DNA of 64,000 nucleotides from Ptiloglossa arizonensis (GCF_051014685.1 NW_027478766.1:496001-560000), one strand, 5' to 3'. Counted from the stretch's first letter, positions 36,748-50,746 are shown. The notes: generated from the sequence alone by a model not told the origin. Translations and numbers: made by a program.

Positions 36748-39022
36748 TTCGAGCATCAGAACTGCGAAAATTTTGAGTTTCTCGAGCGTTTCTTACATCC
36801 AAACTGCCATATCTCGCGAACGGATTGACCAATCCGCAAAATTTCTGTTGCATCTGAAAGTAGAAACTCGCCCGATTACAACGGTGTGCGTACTTTTCCC
36901 CTAGGCCGTTATTGTTATTCGTTTCGAGCATCAGAACCGCGAAAATTTTGAGTTTCTCAAGCGTTTCTTACATCCAAACTGCAATATCTCGCGAACGGAT
37001 TGACCAATCCGCAAAATTTCTGTTGCATCTGAAAGTAGAAACTCGCCCGATTACAACGGTATGCGTACTTTTCCCCTAGGCCGTTCTAGTTATTCGTTTC
37101 GAGCATCAGAACTGCGAAAATTTTGAGTTTCTCAAGCGTTTCTTACCTCCAAACTGCCATATCTCGCGAACGGATTGACCAATCCGCAAAATTTCTGTTG
37201 CATCTGAAAGTAGAAACTCGCCCGATTACAACGGTGTGCGTACTTTTCCCCTAGGCCGTTCTAGTTATGCTTGTCGAGCATCAGAACTGCGAAAATTTTG
37301 AGTTACTCGAGCCTTTCTTACCTCCAAACTGCCATATCTCGCGAACGGATTGACCAATCCGCACAATTTCTGTTGCATCTGAAAGTAGAAACTCGCCCGA
37401 TTACAACGGTGTGCGTACTTTTCCCCTAGGCCGTTATTGTTATTCGTTTCGAGCATCAGAACCGCGAAAATTTTGAGTTTCTCAAGCGTTTCTTACATCC
37501 AAACTGCAATATCTCGCGAACGGATTGACCAATCCGCAAAATTTCTGTTGCATCTGAAAGTAGAAACTCGCCCGATTACAACTGTATGCGTACTTTTCCC
37601 CTAGGCCGTTCTAGTTATGCTTGTCGAGCATCAGAACTGCGAAAATTTTGAGTTTCTCAAGCGTTTCTTACTTCCAAACTGCCATATCTCGCGAACGGAT
37701 TGACCAATCCGCAAAATTTCTGTTGCATCTGAAGGTAGAAACTCGCCCGATTACAACGGTATGCGTACTTTTCCCCTAGGCCGTTCTAGTTATTCGTTTC
37801 GAGCATCAGAACTGCGAAAATTTTGAGTTTCTCAAGCGTTTCTCACCTACAAACTGCCACATCTCATGAACGGATTGTCCAATCCGCAAAATTTCTGATG
37901 CATCTGAAAGTAGAAACTCGCCCGATTACAACTGTATGCGTACTTTTCCCCTAGCCCGTTCTAGTTATTCGTTTCGAGCAACAGAACTGCGAAAATTTTG
38001 AGTTTCTCAAGCGTTTCTTACTTCCAAACTGCCATATCTCGCGAACGGATTGACCAATCCGCACAATTTCTGTTGCATCTGAAAGTAGAAACTCGCCCGA
38101 TTATAACACTATTCGTACTTTTCCCCTAGGCCGTTCTAGTTATTCGTTTCGAGCATCAGAACTGCGAAAATTTTGAGTTTCTCAAGCGTTTCTTACCTCC
38201 AAACTGCCATATCTCGCGAACGGATTGACCAATCCGCAAAATTTCTGTTGCATCTGAAAGTAGAAACTCGCCCGATTACAACACTATGCGTACTTTTCCC
38301 CTAGGCCGTTCTAGTTATTCGTTTCGAGCAACAGAACTGCGAAAATTTTGAGTTTTTCAAGCGTTGCTTACCTCCAAACTGCCGTATCTCGCGAACGGAT
38401 TGACCAATCCGCAAAATTTCTGTTGCATCTGAAAGTAGAAACTCGCCCGATTACAACGGTATGCGTACTTTTCCCCTAGCCCGTTCTATTTATTCGTTTC
38501 GAGCAACAGAACTGCGAAAATTTTGAGTTTTTCAAGCGTTGCCTACCTCCAAACTGCCATATCTCGCGAACGGATTGACCAATCCGCAAAATTTCTGTTG
38601 CATCTGAAAGTAGAAACTCGCCCGATTACAACACTGTGCGTACTTTTCCCCTAGGCCGTTCTAGTTATTCGTTTCGAGCATCAGAACTGCGAAAATTTTG
38701 AGTTTCTCAAGCGTTTCTTACTTCCAAACTGCCATATCTCGCGAACGGATTGACCAACCCGCAAAATTTCTGTTGCATCTGAAAGTAGAAACTCGCCCGA
38801 TTACAACACTATGCGTACTTTTCCCCTAGGCCGTTCTAGTTATTCGTTTCGAGCATCAGAACTGCGAAAATTTTGAGTTTCTCAAGCGTTTCTTACCTCC
38901 AAACTGCCATAACTCGCGAACGGATTGACCAACCCGCAAAATTTCTGTTGCATCTGAAAGTAGAAACTCGCCCGATTACAACACTATGCGTACTTTTCCC
39001 CTAGGCCGTTCGAGTTATTCGT
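36748..39022 (+). repeat. 13-monomer HOR copy (2275 bp)
   Basis: Monomers a to m by marker: a CTCGAGCG/CTTACATCC; b ACCGCG with CTGCAATATC; c CTTACCTCC with TTATGCTTG end; d GTTACTCGAGCC with CACAATTT; e ACCGCG with CTGTATG; f CTTCC with GAAGGTAG; g CACCTAC with CTCATGAAC; h CAACAG with TTATAACACTATT; i CACTATG; j CCGTATC with TTCTATTT; k GTTGCCTAC with CACTGTG; l CAACCCG; m CATAAC with CAACCCG and TTCGAG end. The next a starts at 39023. Monomer c here has CTGTTGC, unlike the CTATTGC of the following copies. Confidence 0.92.
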
Positions 39023-41647
39023 TTCGAGCATCAGAACTGCGAAAATTTTGAGTTTCTCGAGCGTTTCTTACATCCAAACTGCCATATCTCGCGAACGGAT
39101 TGACCAATCCGCAAAATTTCTGTTGCATCTGAAAGTAGAAACTCGCCCGATTACAACGGTGTGCGTACTTTTCCCCTAGGCCGTTATTGTTATTCGTTTC
39201 GAGCATCAGAACCGCGAAAATTTTGAGTTTCTCAAGCGTTTCTTACATCCAAACTGCAATATCTCGCGAACGGATTGACCAATCCGCAAAATTTCTGTTG
39301 CATCTGAAAGTAGAAACTCGCCCGATTACAACGGTATGCGTACTTTTCCCCTAGGCCGTTCTAGTTATTCGTTTCGAGCATCAGAACTGCGAAAATTTTG
39401 AGTTTCTCAAGCGTTTCTTACCTCCAAACTGCCATATCTCGCGAACGGATTGACCAATCCGCAAAATTTCTATTGCATCTGAAAGTAGAAACTCGCCCGA
39501 TTACAACGGTGTGCGTACTTTTCCCCTAGGCCGTTCTAGTTATGCTTGTCGAGCATCAGAACTGCGAAAATTTTGAGTTACTCGAGCCTTTCTTACCTCC
39601 AAACTGCCATATCTCGCGAACGGATTGACCAATCCGCACAATTTCTGTTGCATCTGAAAGTAGAAACTCGCCCGATTACAACGGTGTGCGTACTTTTCCC
39701 CTAGGCCGTTATTGTTATTCGTTTCGAGCATCAGAACCGCGAAAATTTTGAGTTTCTCAAGCGTTTCTTACATCCAAACTGCAATATCTCGCGAACGGAT
39801 TGACCAATCCGCAAAATTTCTGTTGCATCTGAAAGTAGAAACTCGCCCGATTACAACTGTATGCGTACTTTTCCCCTAGGCCGTTCTAGTTATGCTTGTC
39901 GAGCATCAGAACTGCGAAAATTTTGAGTTTCTCAAGCGTTTCTTACTTCCAAACTGCCATATCTCGCGAACGGATTGACCAATCCGCAAAATTTCTGTTG
40001 CATCTGAAGGTAGAAACTCGCCCGATTACAACGGTATGCGTACTTTTCCCCTAGGCCGTTCTAGTTATTCGTTTCGAGCATCAGAACTGCGAAAATTTTG
40101 AGTTTCTCAAGCGTTGCTTACCTCCAAACTGCCATATCTCGCGAACGGATTGACCAATCCGCAAAATTTCTGTTGCATCTGAAAGTAGAAACTCGCCCGA
40201 TTACAACGGTGTGCGTACTTTTCCCCTAGGCCGTTCTAGTTATGCTTGTCGAGCATCAGAACTGCGAAAATTTTGAGTTTCTCAAGCGTTTCTTACCTCC
40301 AAGCTGCCATATCTCGCGAACGGATTGACCAATCCGCAAAATTTCTGTTGCATCTGAAGGTAGAAACTCGCCCGATTACAACGGTATGCGTACTTTTCCC
40401 CTAGGCCGTTCTAGTTATTCGTTTCGAGCATCAGAACTGCGAAAATTTTGAGTTTCTCAAGCGTTTCTCACCTACAAACTGCCACATCTCATGAACGGAT
40501 TGTCCAATCCGCAAAATTTCTGATGCATCTGAAAGTAGAAACTCGCCCGATTACAACTGTATGCGTACTTTTCCCCTAGCCCGTTCTAGTTATTCGTTTC
40601 GAGCAACAGAACTGCGAAAATTTTGAGTTTCTCAAGCGTTTCTTACTTCCAAACTGCCATATCTCGCGAACGGATTGACCAATCCGCACAATTTCTGTTG
40701 CATCTGAAAGTAGAAACTCGCCCGATTATAACACTATTCGTACTTTTCCCCTAGGCCGTTCTAGTTATTCGTTTCGAGCATCAGAACTGCGAAAATTTTG
40801 AGTTTCTCAAGCGTTTCTTACCTCCAAACTGCCATATCTCGCGAACGGATTGACCAATCCGCAAAATTTCTGTTGCATCTGAAAGTAGAAACTCGCCCGA
40901 TTACAACACTATGCGTACTTTTCCCCTAGGCCGTTCTAGTTATTCGTTTCGAGCAACAGAACTGCGAAAATTTTGAGTTTTTCAAGCGTTGCTTACCTCC
41001 AAACTGCCGTATCTCGCGAACGGATTGACCAATCCGCAAAATTTCTGTTGCATCTGAAAGTAGAAACTCGCCCGATTACAACGGTATGCGTACTTTTCCC
41101 CTAGCCCGTTCTATTTATTCGTTTCGAGCAACAGAACTGCGAAAATTTTGAGTTTTTCAAGCGTTGCCTACCTCCAAACTGCCATATCTCGCGAACGGAT
41201 TGACCAATCCGCAAAATTTCTGTTGCATCTGAAAGTAGAAACTCGCCCGATTACAACACTGTGCGTACTTTTCCCCTAGGCCGTTCTAGTTATTCGTTTC
41301 GAGCATCAGAACTGCGAAAATTTTGAGTTTCTCAAGCGTTTCTTACTTCCAAACTGCCATATCTCGCGAACGGATTGACCAACCCGCAAAATTTCTGTTG
41401 CATCTGAAAGTAGAAACTCGCCCGATTACAACACTATGCGTACTTTTCCCCTAGGCCGTTCTAGTTATTCGTTTCGAGCATCAGAACTGCGAAAATTTTG
41501 AGTTTCTCAAGCGTTTCTTACCTCCAAACTGCCATAACTCGCGAACGGATTGACCAACCCGCAAAATTTCTGTTGCATCTGAAAGTAGAAACTCGCCCGA
41601 TTACAACACTATGCGTACTTTTCCCCTAGGCCGTTCGAGTTATTCGT
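39023..41647 (+). repeat. 15-monomer HOR copy 1 (2625 bp)
   Basis: It has the same a-m order as the preceding 13-monomer copy, with two extra monomers inserted between f and g: 40073 (CATCAG start, GTTGCTTACC, CGGTGTG, TTATGCTTG end) and 40248 (CCAAGCTGCC start, GAAGGTAG end like f). Monomer c has CTATTGC. The extra pair accounts exactly for the 350-bp difference. Confidence 0.93.
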
Positions 41648-44272
41648 TTCGAGCATCAGAACTGCGAAAATTTTGAGTTTCTCGAGCGTTTCTTACATCC
41701 AAACTGCCATATCTCGCGAACGGATTGACCAATCCGCAAAATTTCTGTTGCATCTGAAAGTAGAAACTCGCCCGATTACAACGGTGCGCGTACTTTTCCC
41801 CTAGGCCGTTATTGTTATTCGTTTCGAGCATCAGAACCGCGAAAATTTTGAGTTTCTCAAGCGTTTCTTACATCCAAACTGCAATATCTCGCGAACGGAT
41901 TGACCAATCCGCAAAATTTCTGTTGCATCTGAAAGTAGAAACTCGCCCGATTACAACGGTATGCGTACTTTTCCCCTAGGCCGTTCTAGTTATTCGTTTC
42001 GAGCATCAGAACTGCGAAAATTTTGAGTTTCTCAAGCGTTTCTTACCTCCAAACTGCCATATCTCGCGAACGGATTGACCAATCCGCAAAATTTCTATTG
42101 CATCTGAAAGTAGAAACTCGCCCGATTACAACGGTGTGCGTACTTTTCCCCTAGGCCGTTCTAGTTATGCTTGTCGAGCATCAGAACTGCGAAAATTTTG
42201 AGTTACTCGAGCCTTTCTTACCTCCAAACTGCCATATCTCGCGAACGGATTGACCAATCCGCACAATTTCTGTTGCATCTGAAAGTAGAAACTCGCCCGA
42301 TTACAACGGTGTGCGTACTTTTCCCCTAGGCCGTTATTGTTATTCGTTTCGAGCATCAGAACCGCGAAAATTTTGAGTTTCTCAAGCGTTTCTTACATCC
42401 AAACTGCAATATCTCGCGAACGGATTGACCAATCCGCAAAATTTCTGTTGCATCTGAAAGTAGAAACTCGCCCGATTACAACTGTATGCGTACTTTTCCC
42501 CTAGGCCGTTCTAGTTATGCTTGTCGAGCATCAGAACTGCGAAAATTTTGAGTTTCTCAAGCGTTTCTTACTTCCAAACTGCCATATCTCGCGAACGGAT
42601 TGACCAATCCGCAAAATTTCTGTTGCATCTGAAGGTAGAAACTCGCCCGATTACAACGGTATGCGTACTTTTCCCCTAGGCCGTTCTAGTTATTCGTTTC
42701 GAGCATCAGAACTGCGAAAATTTTGAGTTTCTCAAGCGTTGCTTACCTCCAAACTGCCATATCTCGCGAACGGATTGACCAATCCGCAAAATTTCTGTTG
42801 CATCTGAAAGTAGAAACTCGCCCGATTACAACGGTGTGCGTACTTTTCCCCTAGGCCGTTCTAGTTATGCTTGTCGAGCATCAGAACTGCGAAAATTTTG
42901 AGTTTCTCAAGCGTTTCTTACCTCCAAGCTGCCATATCTCGCGAACGGATTGACCAATCCGCAAAATTTCTGTTGCATCTGAAGGTAGAAACTCGCCCGA
43001 TTACAACGGTATGCGTACTTTTCCCCTAGGCCGTTCTAGTTATTCGTTTCGAGCATCAGAACTGCGAAAATTTTGAGTTTCTCAAGCGTTTCTCACCTAC
43101 AAACTGCCACATCTCATGAACGGATTGTCCAATCCGCAAAATTTCTGATGCATCTGAAAGTAGAAACTCGCCCGATTACAACTGTATGCGTACTTTTCCC
43201 CTAGCCCGTTCTAGTTATTCGTTTCGAGCAACAGAACTGCGAAAATTTTGAGTTTCTCAAGCGTTTCTTACTTCCAAACTGCCATATCTCGCGAACGGAT
43301 TGACCAATCCGCACAATTTCTGTTGCATCTGAAAGTAGAAACTCGCCCGATTATAACACTATTCGTACTTTTCCCCTAGGCCGTTCTAGTTATTCGTTTC
43401 GAGCATCAGAACTGCGAAAATTTTGAGTTTCTCAAGCGTTTCTTACCTCCAAACTGCCATATCTCGCGAACGGATTGACCAATCCGCAAAATTTCTGTTG
43501 CATCTGAAAGTAGAAACTCGCCCGATTACAACACTATGCGTACTTTTCCCCTAGGCCGTTCTAGTTATTCGTTTCGAGCAACAGAACTGCGAAAATTTTG
43601 AGTTTTTCAAGCGTTGCTTACCTCCAAACTGCCGTATCTCGCGAACGGATTGACCAATCCGCAAAATTTCTGTTGCATCTGAAAGTAGAAACTCGCCCGA
43701 TTACAACGGTATGCGTACTTTTCCCCTAGCCCGTTCTATTTATTCGTTTCGAGCAACAGAACTGCGAAAATTTTGAGTTTTTCAAGCGTTGCCTACCTCC
43801 AAACTGCCATATCTCGCGAACGGATTGACCAATCCGCAAAATTTCTGTTGCATCTGAAAGTAGAAACTCGCCCGATTACAACACTGTGCGTACTTTTCCC
43901 CTAGGCCGTTCTAGTTATTCGTTTCGAGCATCAGAACTGCGAAAATTTTGAGTTTCTCAAGCGTTTCTTACTTCCAAACTGCCATATCTCGCGAACGGAT
44001 TGACCAACCCGCAAAATTTCTGTTGCATCTGAAAGTAGAAACTCGCCCGATTACAACACTATGCGTACTTTTCCCCTAGGCCGTTCTAGTTATTCGTTTC
44101 GAGCATCAGAACTGCGAAAATTTTGAGTTTCTCAAGCGTTTCTTACCTCCAAACTGCCATAACTCGCGAACGGATTGACCAACCCGCAAAATTTCTGTTG
44201 CATCTGAAAGTAGAAACTCGCCCGATTACAACACTATGCGTACTTTTCCCCTAGGCCGTTCGAGTTATTCGT
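41648..44272 (+). repeat. 15-monomer HOR copy 2 (2625 bp)
   Basis: This copy repeats the previous 2625 bp almost base for base. The one difference I found by eye is GGTGCGCG at ~41786 for GGTGTGCG. The adjacent position and near identity show that this pair arose very recently, or that one copy was mis-assembled from the other. Confidence 0.93.
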
Positions 44273-46896
44273 TTCGAGCATCAGAACTGCGAAAATTTTG
44301 AGTTTCTCGAGCGTTTCTTACATCCAAACTGCCATATCTCGCGAACGGATTGACCAATCCGCAAAATTTCTGTTGCATCTGAAAGTAGAAACTCGCCCGA
44401 TTACAACGGTGTGCGTACTTTTCCCCTAGGCCGTTATTGTTATTCGTTTCGAGCATCAGAACCGCGAAAATTTGAGTTTCTCAAGCGTTTCTTACATCCA
44501 AACTGCAATATCTCGCGAACGGATTGACCAATCCGCAAAATTTCTGTTGCATCTGAAAGTAGAAACTCGCCCGATTACAACGGTATGCGTACTTTTCCCC
44601 TAGGCCGTTCTAGTTATTCGTTTCGAGCATCAGAACTGCGAAAATTTTGAGTTTCTCAAGCGTTTCTTACCTCCAAACTGCCATATCTCGCGAACGGATT
44701 GACCAATCCGCAAAATTTCTATTGCATCTGAAAGTAGAAACTCGCCCGATTACAACGGTGTGCGTACTTTTCCCCTAGGCCGTTCTAGTTATGCTTGTCG
44801 AGCATCAGAACTGCGAAAATTTTGAGTTACTCGAGCCTTTCTTACCTCCAAACTGCCATATCTCGCGAACGGATTGACCAATCCGCACAATTTCTGTTGC
44901 ATCTGAAAGTAGAAACTCGCCCGATTACAACGGTGTGCGTACTTTTCCCCTAGGCCGTTATTGTTATTCGTTTCGAGCATCAGAACCGCGAAAATTTTGA
45001 GTTTCTCAAGCGTTTCTTACATCCAAACTGCAATATCTCGCGAACGGATTGACCAATCCGCAAAATTTCTGTTGCATCTGAAAGTAGAAACTCGCCCGAT
45101 TACAACGGTGTGCGTACTTTTCCCCTAGGCCGTTCTAGTTATGCTTGTCGAGCATCAGAACTGCGAAAATTTTGAGTTTCTCAAGCGTTTCTTACCTCCA
45201 AGCTGCCATATCTCGCGAACGGATTGACCAATCCGCAAAATTTCTGTCGCATCTGAAAGTAGAAACTCGCCCGATTGAAACGGTATGCGTACTTTTCCCC
45301 TAGGCCGTTCTAGTTATTCGTTTCGAGCATCAGAACTGCGAAAATTTTGAGTTTCTCAAGCGAGTCTTACTTCCAAACTGCCATATCTTGCGAACGGATT
45401 GACCAATCCGCAAAATTTCTGTTGCATCTGAAGGTAGAAACTCGCCAGATTACAACGGTATGCGTACTTTTCCCCTAGGCCGTTCTAGTTATTCGTTTCG
45501 AGCATCAGAACTGCGAAAATTTTGAGTTTCTCAATCGTTTCTCACCTACAAACTGCCACATCTCGCGAACGGATTGTCCAATCCGCAAAATTTCTGATGC
45601 ATCTGAAAGTAGAAACTCGCCCGATTACAACACTATGCGTACTTTTCCCCTAGGCCGTTCTAGTTATTCGTTTCGAGCAACAGAACTGCGAAAATTTTGA
45701 GTTTTTCAAGCGTTGCTTACCTCCAAACTGCCGTATCTAACGAACGGATTGACCAATCCGCAAAATTTCTGTTGCATCTGAAAGTAGAAACTCGCCCGAT
45801 TACAACGGTATGCGTACTTTTCCCCTAGCCCGTTCTATTTATTCGCTTCGAGCAACAGAACTGCGAAAATTTTGAGTTTCTCAAGCGTTGCTTACCTCCA
45901 AACTGCCATATCTCGCGAACGGATTGACGAATCCGCAAAATTTCTGTTGCATCTGAAAGTAGAAACTCGCCCGATTACAACGGTGTGCGTACTTTTCCCC
46001 TAGGCCGTTCTAGTTATGCTTGTCGAGCATCAGAACTGCGAAAATTTTGAGTTTCTCAAGCGTTTCTTACCTCCAAGCTGCCATATCTCGCGAACGGATT
46101 GACCAATCCGCAAAATTTCTGTCGCATCTGAAAGTAGAAACTCGCCCGATTGAAACGGTATGCGTACTTTTCCCCTAGGCCGTTCTAGTTATTCGTTTCG
46201 AGCATCAGAACTGCGAAAATTTTGAGTTTCTCAAGCGAGTCTTACTTCCAAACTGCCATATCTCGCGAACGGATTGACCAATCCGCAAAATTTCTGATGC
46301 ATCTGAAAGTAGAAACTCGCCCGATTACAACTGTATGCGTACTTTTCCCCTAGCCCGTTCTAGTTATTCGTTTCGAGCAACAGAACTGCGAAAATTTTGA
46401 GTTTCTCAAGCGTTGCTTACCTCCAAACTGCCATATCTCGCGAACGGATTGACCAATCCGCAAAATTTCTGTTGCATCTGAAAGTAGAAACTCGCCCGAT
46501 TACAACGGTGTGCGTACTTTTCCCCTAGGCCGTTCTAGTTATTCGTTTCGAGCATCAGAACTGTGAAAATTTTGAGTTTCTCAAGCGTTTCTTACCTCCA
46601 AACTGCCATATCTCGCGAACGGATTGACCAATCCGCAAAATTTCTGTTGCATCTGAAAGTAGAAAGTCGCCCGATTACAACGGTGTGCGTACTTTTCCCC
46701 TAGGCCGTTCGAGTTATTCGTTTCGAGCATCAGAACTGCGAAAATTTTGAGTTTCTCGAGCGTTTCTTACATCCAAACTGCCATAACTCGCGAACGGATT
46801 GACCAACCCGCAAAATTTCTGTTGCATCTGAAAGTAGAAACTCGCCCGATTACAACACTATGCGTACTTTTCCCCTAGGCCGTTCGAGTTATTCGT
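44273..46896 (+). repeat. Interrupted third HOR copy and AAGCTGCC block
   Basis: Monomers a-d repeat the HOR with one T missing in b (near 44471). The e-position monomer (44972) ends CGGTGTG like the inserted 40073 monomer, so the order jumps to AAGCTGCC at 45147. Then follow GAGTCTT with CGCCAGATT, CAATCG, CCGTATCTAACG, GACGAATCC, AAGCTGCC, GAGTCTT with GATGCATC, GTTGCTTACC and AAAGTCGCCC monomers. Monomer 46722 starts as CTCGAGCG/CTTACATCC but continues CATAAC, CAACCCG, CACTATG like m, restoring the phase so that a starts again at 46897. Confidence 0.85.
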
Positions 46897-49800
46897 TTCG
46901 AGCATCAGAACTGCGAAAATTTTGAGTTTCTCGAGCGTTTCTTACATCCAAACTGCCATATCTCGCGAACGGATTGACCAATCCGCAAAATTTCTGTTGC
47001 ATCTGAAAGTAGAAACTCGCCCGATTACAACGGTGTGCGTACTTTTCCCCTAGGCCGTTATTGTTATTCGTTTCGAGCATCAGAACCGCGAAAATTTTGA
47101 GTTTCTCAAGCGTTTCTTACATCCAAACTGCAATATCTCGCGAACGGATTGACCAATCCGCAAAATTTCTGTTGCAACTGAAAGTAGAAACTCGCCCGAT
47201 TACAACGGTATGCGTACTTTTCCCCTAGGCCGTTCTAGTTATTCGTTTCGAGCATCAGAACTGCGAAAATTTTGAGTTTCTCAAGCGTTTCTTACCTCCA
47301 AACTGCCATATCTCGCGAACGGATTGACCAATCCGCAAAATTTCTATTGCATCTGAAAGTAGAAACTCGCCCGATTACAACGGTGTGCGTACTTTTCCCC
47401 TAGGCCGTTCTAGTTATGCTTGTCGAGCATCAGAACTGCGAAAATTTTGAGTTACTCGAGCCTTTCTTACCTCCAAACTGCCATATCTCGCGAACGGATT
47501 GACCAATCCGCACAATTTCTGTTGCATCTGAAGGTAGAAACTCGCCCGATTACAACGGTGTGCGTACTTTTCCCCTAGGCCGTTCTAGTTATTCGTTTCG
47601 AGCATCAGAACTGCGAAAATTTTGAGTTTCTCAAGCGTTGCTTACCTCCAAACTGCCATATCTCGCGAACGGATTGACCAATCCGCAAAATTTCTGTTGC
47701 ATCTGAAAGTAGAAACTCGCCCGATTACAACGGTGTGCGTACTTTTCCCCTAGGCCGTTCTAGTTATGCTTGTCGAGCATCAGAACTGCGAAAATTTTGA
47801 GTTTCTCAAGCGTTTCTTACCTCCAAGCTGCCATATCTCGCGAACGGATTGACCAATCCGCAAAATTTCTGTCGCATCTGAAAGTAGAAACTCGCCCGAT
47901 TGAAACGGTATGCGTACTTTTCCCCTAGGCCGTTCTAGTTATTCGTTTCGAGCATCAGAACTGCGAAAATTTTGAGTTTCTCAAGCGAGTCTTACTTCCA
48001 AACTGCCATATCTCGCGAACGGATTGACCAATCCGCAAAATTTCTGTTGCATCTGAAGGTAGAAACTCGCCAGATTACAACGGTATGCGTACTTTTCCCC
48101 TAGGCCGTTCTAGTTATTCGTTTCGAGCATCAGAACTGCGAAAATTTTGAGTTTCTCAATCGTTTCTCACCTACAAACTGCCACATCTCGCGAACGGATT
48201 GTCCAATCCGCAAAATTTCTGATGCATCTGAAAGTAGAAACTCGCCCGATTACAACACTATGCGTACTTTTCCCCTAGGCCGTTCTAGTTATTCGTTTCG
48301 AGCAACAGAACTGCGAAAATTTTGAGTTTTTCAAGCGTTGCTTACCTCCAAACTGCCGTATCTAACGAACGGATTGACCAATCCGCAAAATTTCTGTTGC
48401 ATCTGAAAGTAGAAACTCGCCCGATTACAACGGTATGCGTACTTTTCCCCTAGCCCGTTCTATTTATTCGCTTCGAGCAACAGAACTGCGAAAATTTTGA
48501 GTTTCTCAAGCGTTGCTTACCTCCAAACTGCCATATCTCGCGAACGGATTGACGAATCCGCAAAATTTCTGTTGCATCTGAAAGTAGAAACTCGCCCGAT
48601 TACAACGGTGTGCGTACTTTTCCCCTAGGCCGTTCTAGTTATGCTTGTCGAGCATCAGAACTGCGAAAATTTTGAGTTTCTCAAGCGTTTCTTACCTCCA
48701 AGCTGCCATATCTCGCGAACGGATTGACCAATCCGCAAAATTTCTGTCGCATCTGAAAGTAGAAACTCGCCCGATTGAAACGGTATGCGTACTTGTCCGC
48801 TAGGCCGTTCTAGTTATTCGTTTCGAGCATCAGAACTGCGAAAATTTTGAGTTTCTCAAGCGAGTCTTACTTCCAAACTGCCATATCTCGCGAACGGATT
48901 GACCAATCCGCAAAATTTCTGATGCATCTGAAAGTAGAAACTCGCCCGATTACAACTGTATGCGTACTTTTCCCCTAGCCCGTTCTAGTTATTCGTTTCG
49001 AGCAACAGAACTGCGAAAATTTTGAGTTTCTCAAGCGTTGCTTACCTCCAAACTGCCATATCTCGCGAACGGATTGACCAATCCGCAAAATTTCTGTTGC
49101 ATCTGAAAGTAGAAACTTGCCCGATTACAACGGTGTGCGTACTTTTCCCCTAGGCCGTTCTTGTTATTCGTTTCGAGCATCAGAACCGCGAAAATTTTGA
49201 GTTTCTCAAGCGTTTCTTACATCCAAACTGCCATATGTCGCGAACGGATTGACCAATCCGCAAAATTTCTGTTGCATCTGAAAGTAGAAACTCGCCCGAT
49301 TACAACGGTATGCGTACTTTTCCCCTAGGCCGTTCTAGTTATTCGTTTCGAGCATCAGAACTGCGAAAATTTTGAGTTTCTCAAGCGAGTCTTACTTCCA
49401 AACTGCCATATCTCGCGAACGGATTGACCAATCCGCAAAATTTCTGTTGCATCTGAAGGTAGAAACTCGCCAGATTACAACGGTATGCGTACTTTTCCCC
49501 TAGGCCGTTCTAGTTATTCGTTTCGAGCATCAGAACTGCGAAAATTTTGAGTTTCTCAATCGTTTCTCACCTACAAACTGCCACATCTCGCGAACGGATT
49601 GTCCAATCCGCAAAATTTCTGATGCATCTGAAAGTAGAAACTCGCCCGATTACAACACTATGCGTACTTTTCCCCTAGGCCGTTCTAGTTATTCGTTTCG
49701 AGCAACAGAACTGCGAAAATTTTGAGTTTTTCAAGCGTTGCTTACCTCCAAACTGCCGTATCTAACGAACGGATTGACCAATCCGCAAAATTTCTGTTGC

Positions 49801-50746
49801 ATCTGAAAGTAGAAACTCGCCCGATTACAACGGTATGCGTACTTTTCCCCTAGCCCGTTCTATTTATTCGCTTCGAGCAACAGAACTGCGAAAATTTTGA
49901 GTTTCTCAAGCGTTGCTTACCTCCAAACTGCCATATCTCGCGAACGGATTGACGAATCCGCAAAATTTCTGTTGCATCTGAAAGTAGAAACTCGCCCGAT
50001 TACAACGGTGTGCGTACTTTTCCCCTAGGCCGTTCTAGTTATGCTTGTCGAGCATCAGAACTGCGAAAATTTTGAGTTTCTCAAGCGTTTCTTACCTCCA
50101 AGCTGCCATATCTCGCGAACGGATTGACCAATCCGCAAAATTTCTGTCGCATCTGAAAGTAGAAACTCGCCCGATTGAAACGGTATGCGTACTTTTCCCC
50201 TAGGCCGTTCTAGTTATTCGTTTCGAGCATCAGAACTGCGAAAATTTTGAGTTTCTCAAGCGAGTCTTACTTCCAAACTGCCATATCTCGCGAACGGATT
50301 GACCAATCCGCAAAATTTCTGATGCATCTGAAAGTAGAAACTCGCCCGATTACAACTGTATGCGTACTTTTCCCCTAGCCCGTTCTAGTTATTCGTTTCG
50401 AGCAACAGAACTGCGAAAATTTTGAGTTTCTCAAGCGTTTCTTACATCCAAACTGCCATATGTCGCGAACGGATTGACCAATCCGCAAAATTTCTGTTGC
50501 ATCTGAAAGTAGAAACTCGCCCGATTACAACGGTATGCGTACTTTTCCCCTAGGCCGTTCTAGTTATTCGTTTCGAGCATCAGAACTGCGAAAATTTTGA
50601 GTTTCTCAAGCATTTCTTACATCCAAACTGCCATATCTCGCGAACGGATTGACAAATCCGCAAAATTTCTGTTGCATCTGAAAGTAGAAACTCGCCCGAT
50701 TTCAACGGTATGCGTACTTTTCCCCTAGGCCGTTCTAGTTATTCGT
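46897..50746 (+). repeat. Repeated AAGCTGCC-GAGTCTT-CAATCG blocks
   Basis: a, b and c are followed by a d/f fusion (47422: CACAATTT then GAAGGTAG), then the inserted-type monomer 47597. 47772-49171 matches 45147-46546 at 2625 bp. 47947-48996 matches 49347-50396 at 1400 bp, including CGCCAGATT, CCGTATCTAACG and GACGAATCC. 48647 carries the private CTTGTCCGCTAGG. 50397 fuses the start of the 48997 class to the CATATGTCG body of the 49172 class. The block ends with CATTTCTTAC and GATTTCAAC (50572). Confidence 0.85.

Noticed and set aside
39008..39022. Pol III B-box-like GTTCGAG in monomers ending CCGTTCGAG
   Set aside because: Only part of the B-box consensus is matched, it results from a single class-specific base, and there is no A box at suitable spacing or T-run terminator. 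No tRNA-like folding was seen.
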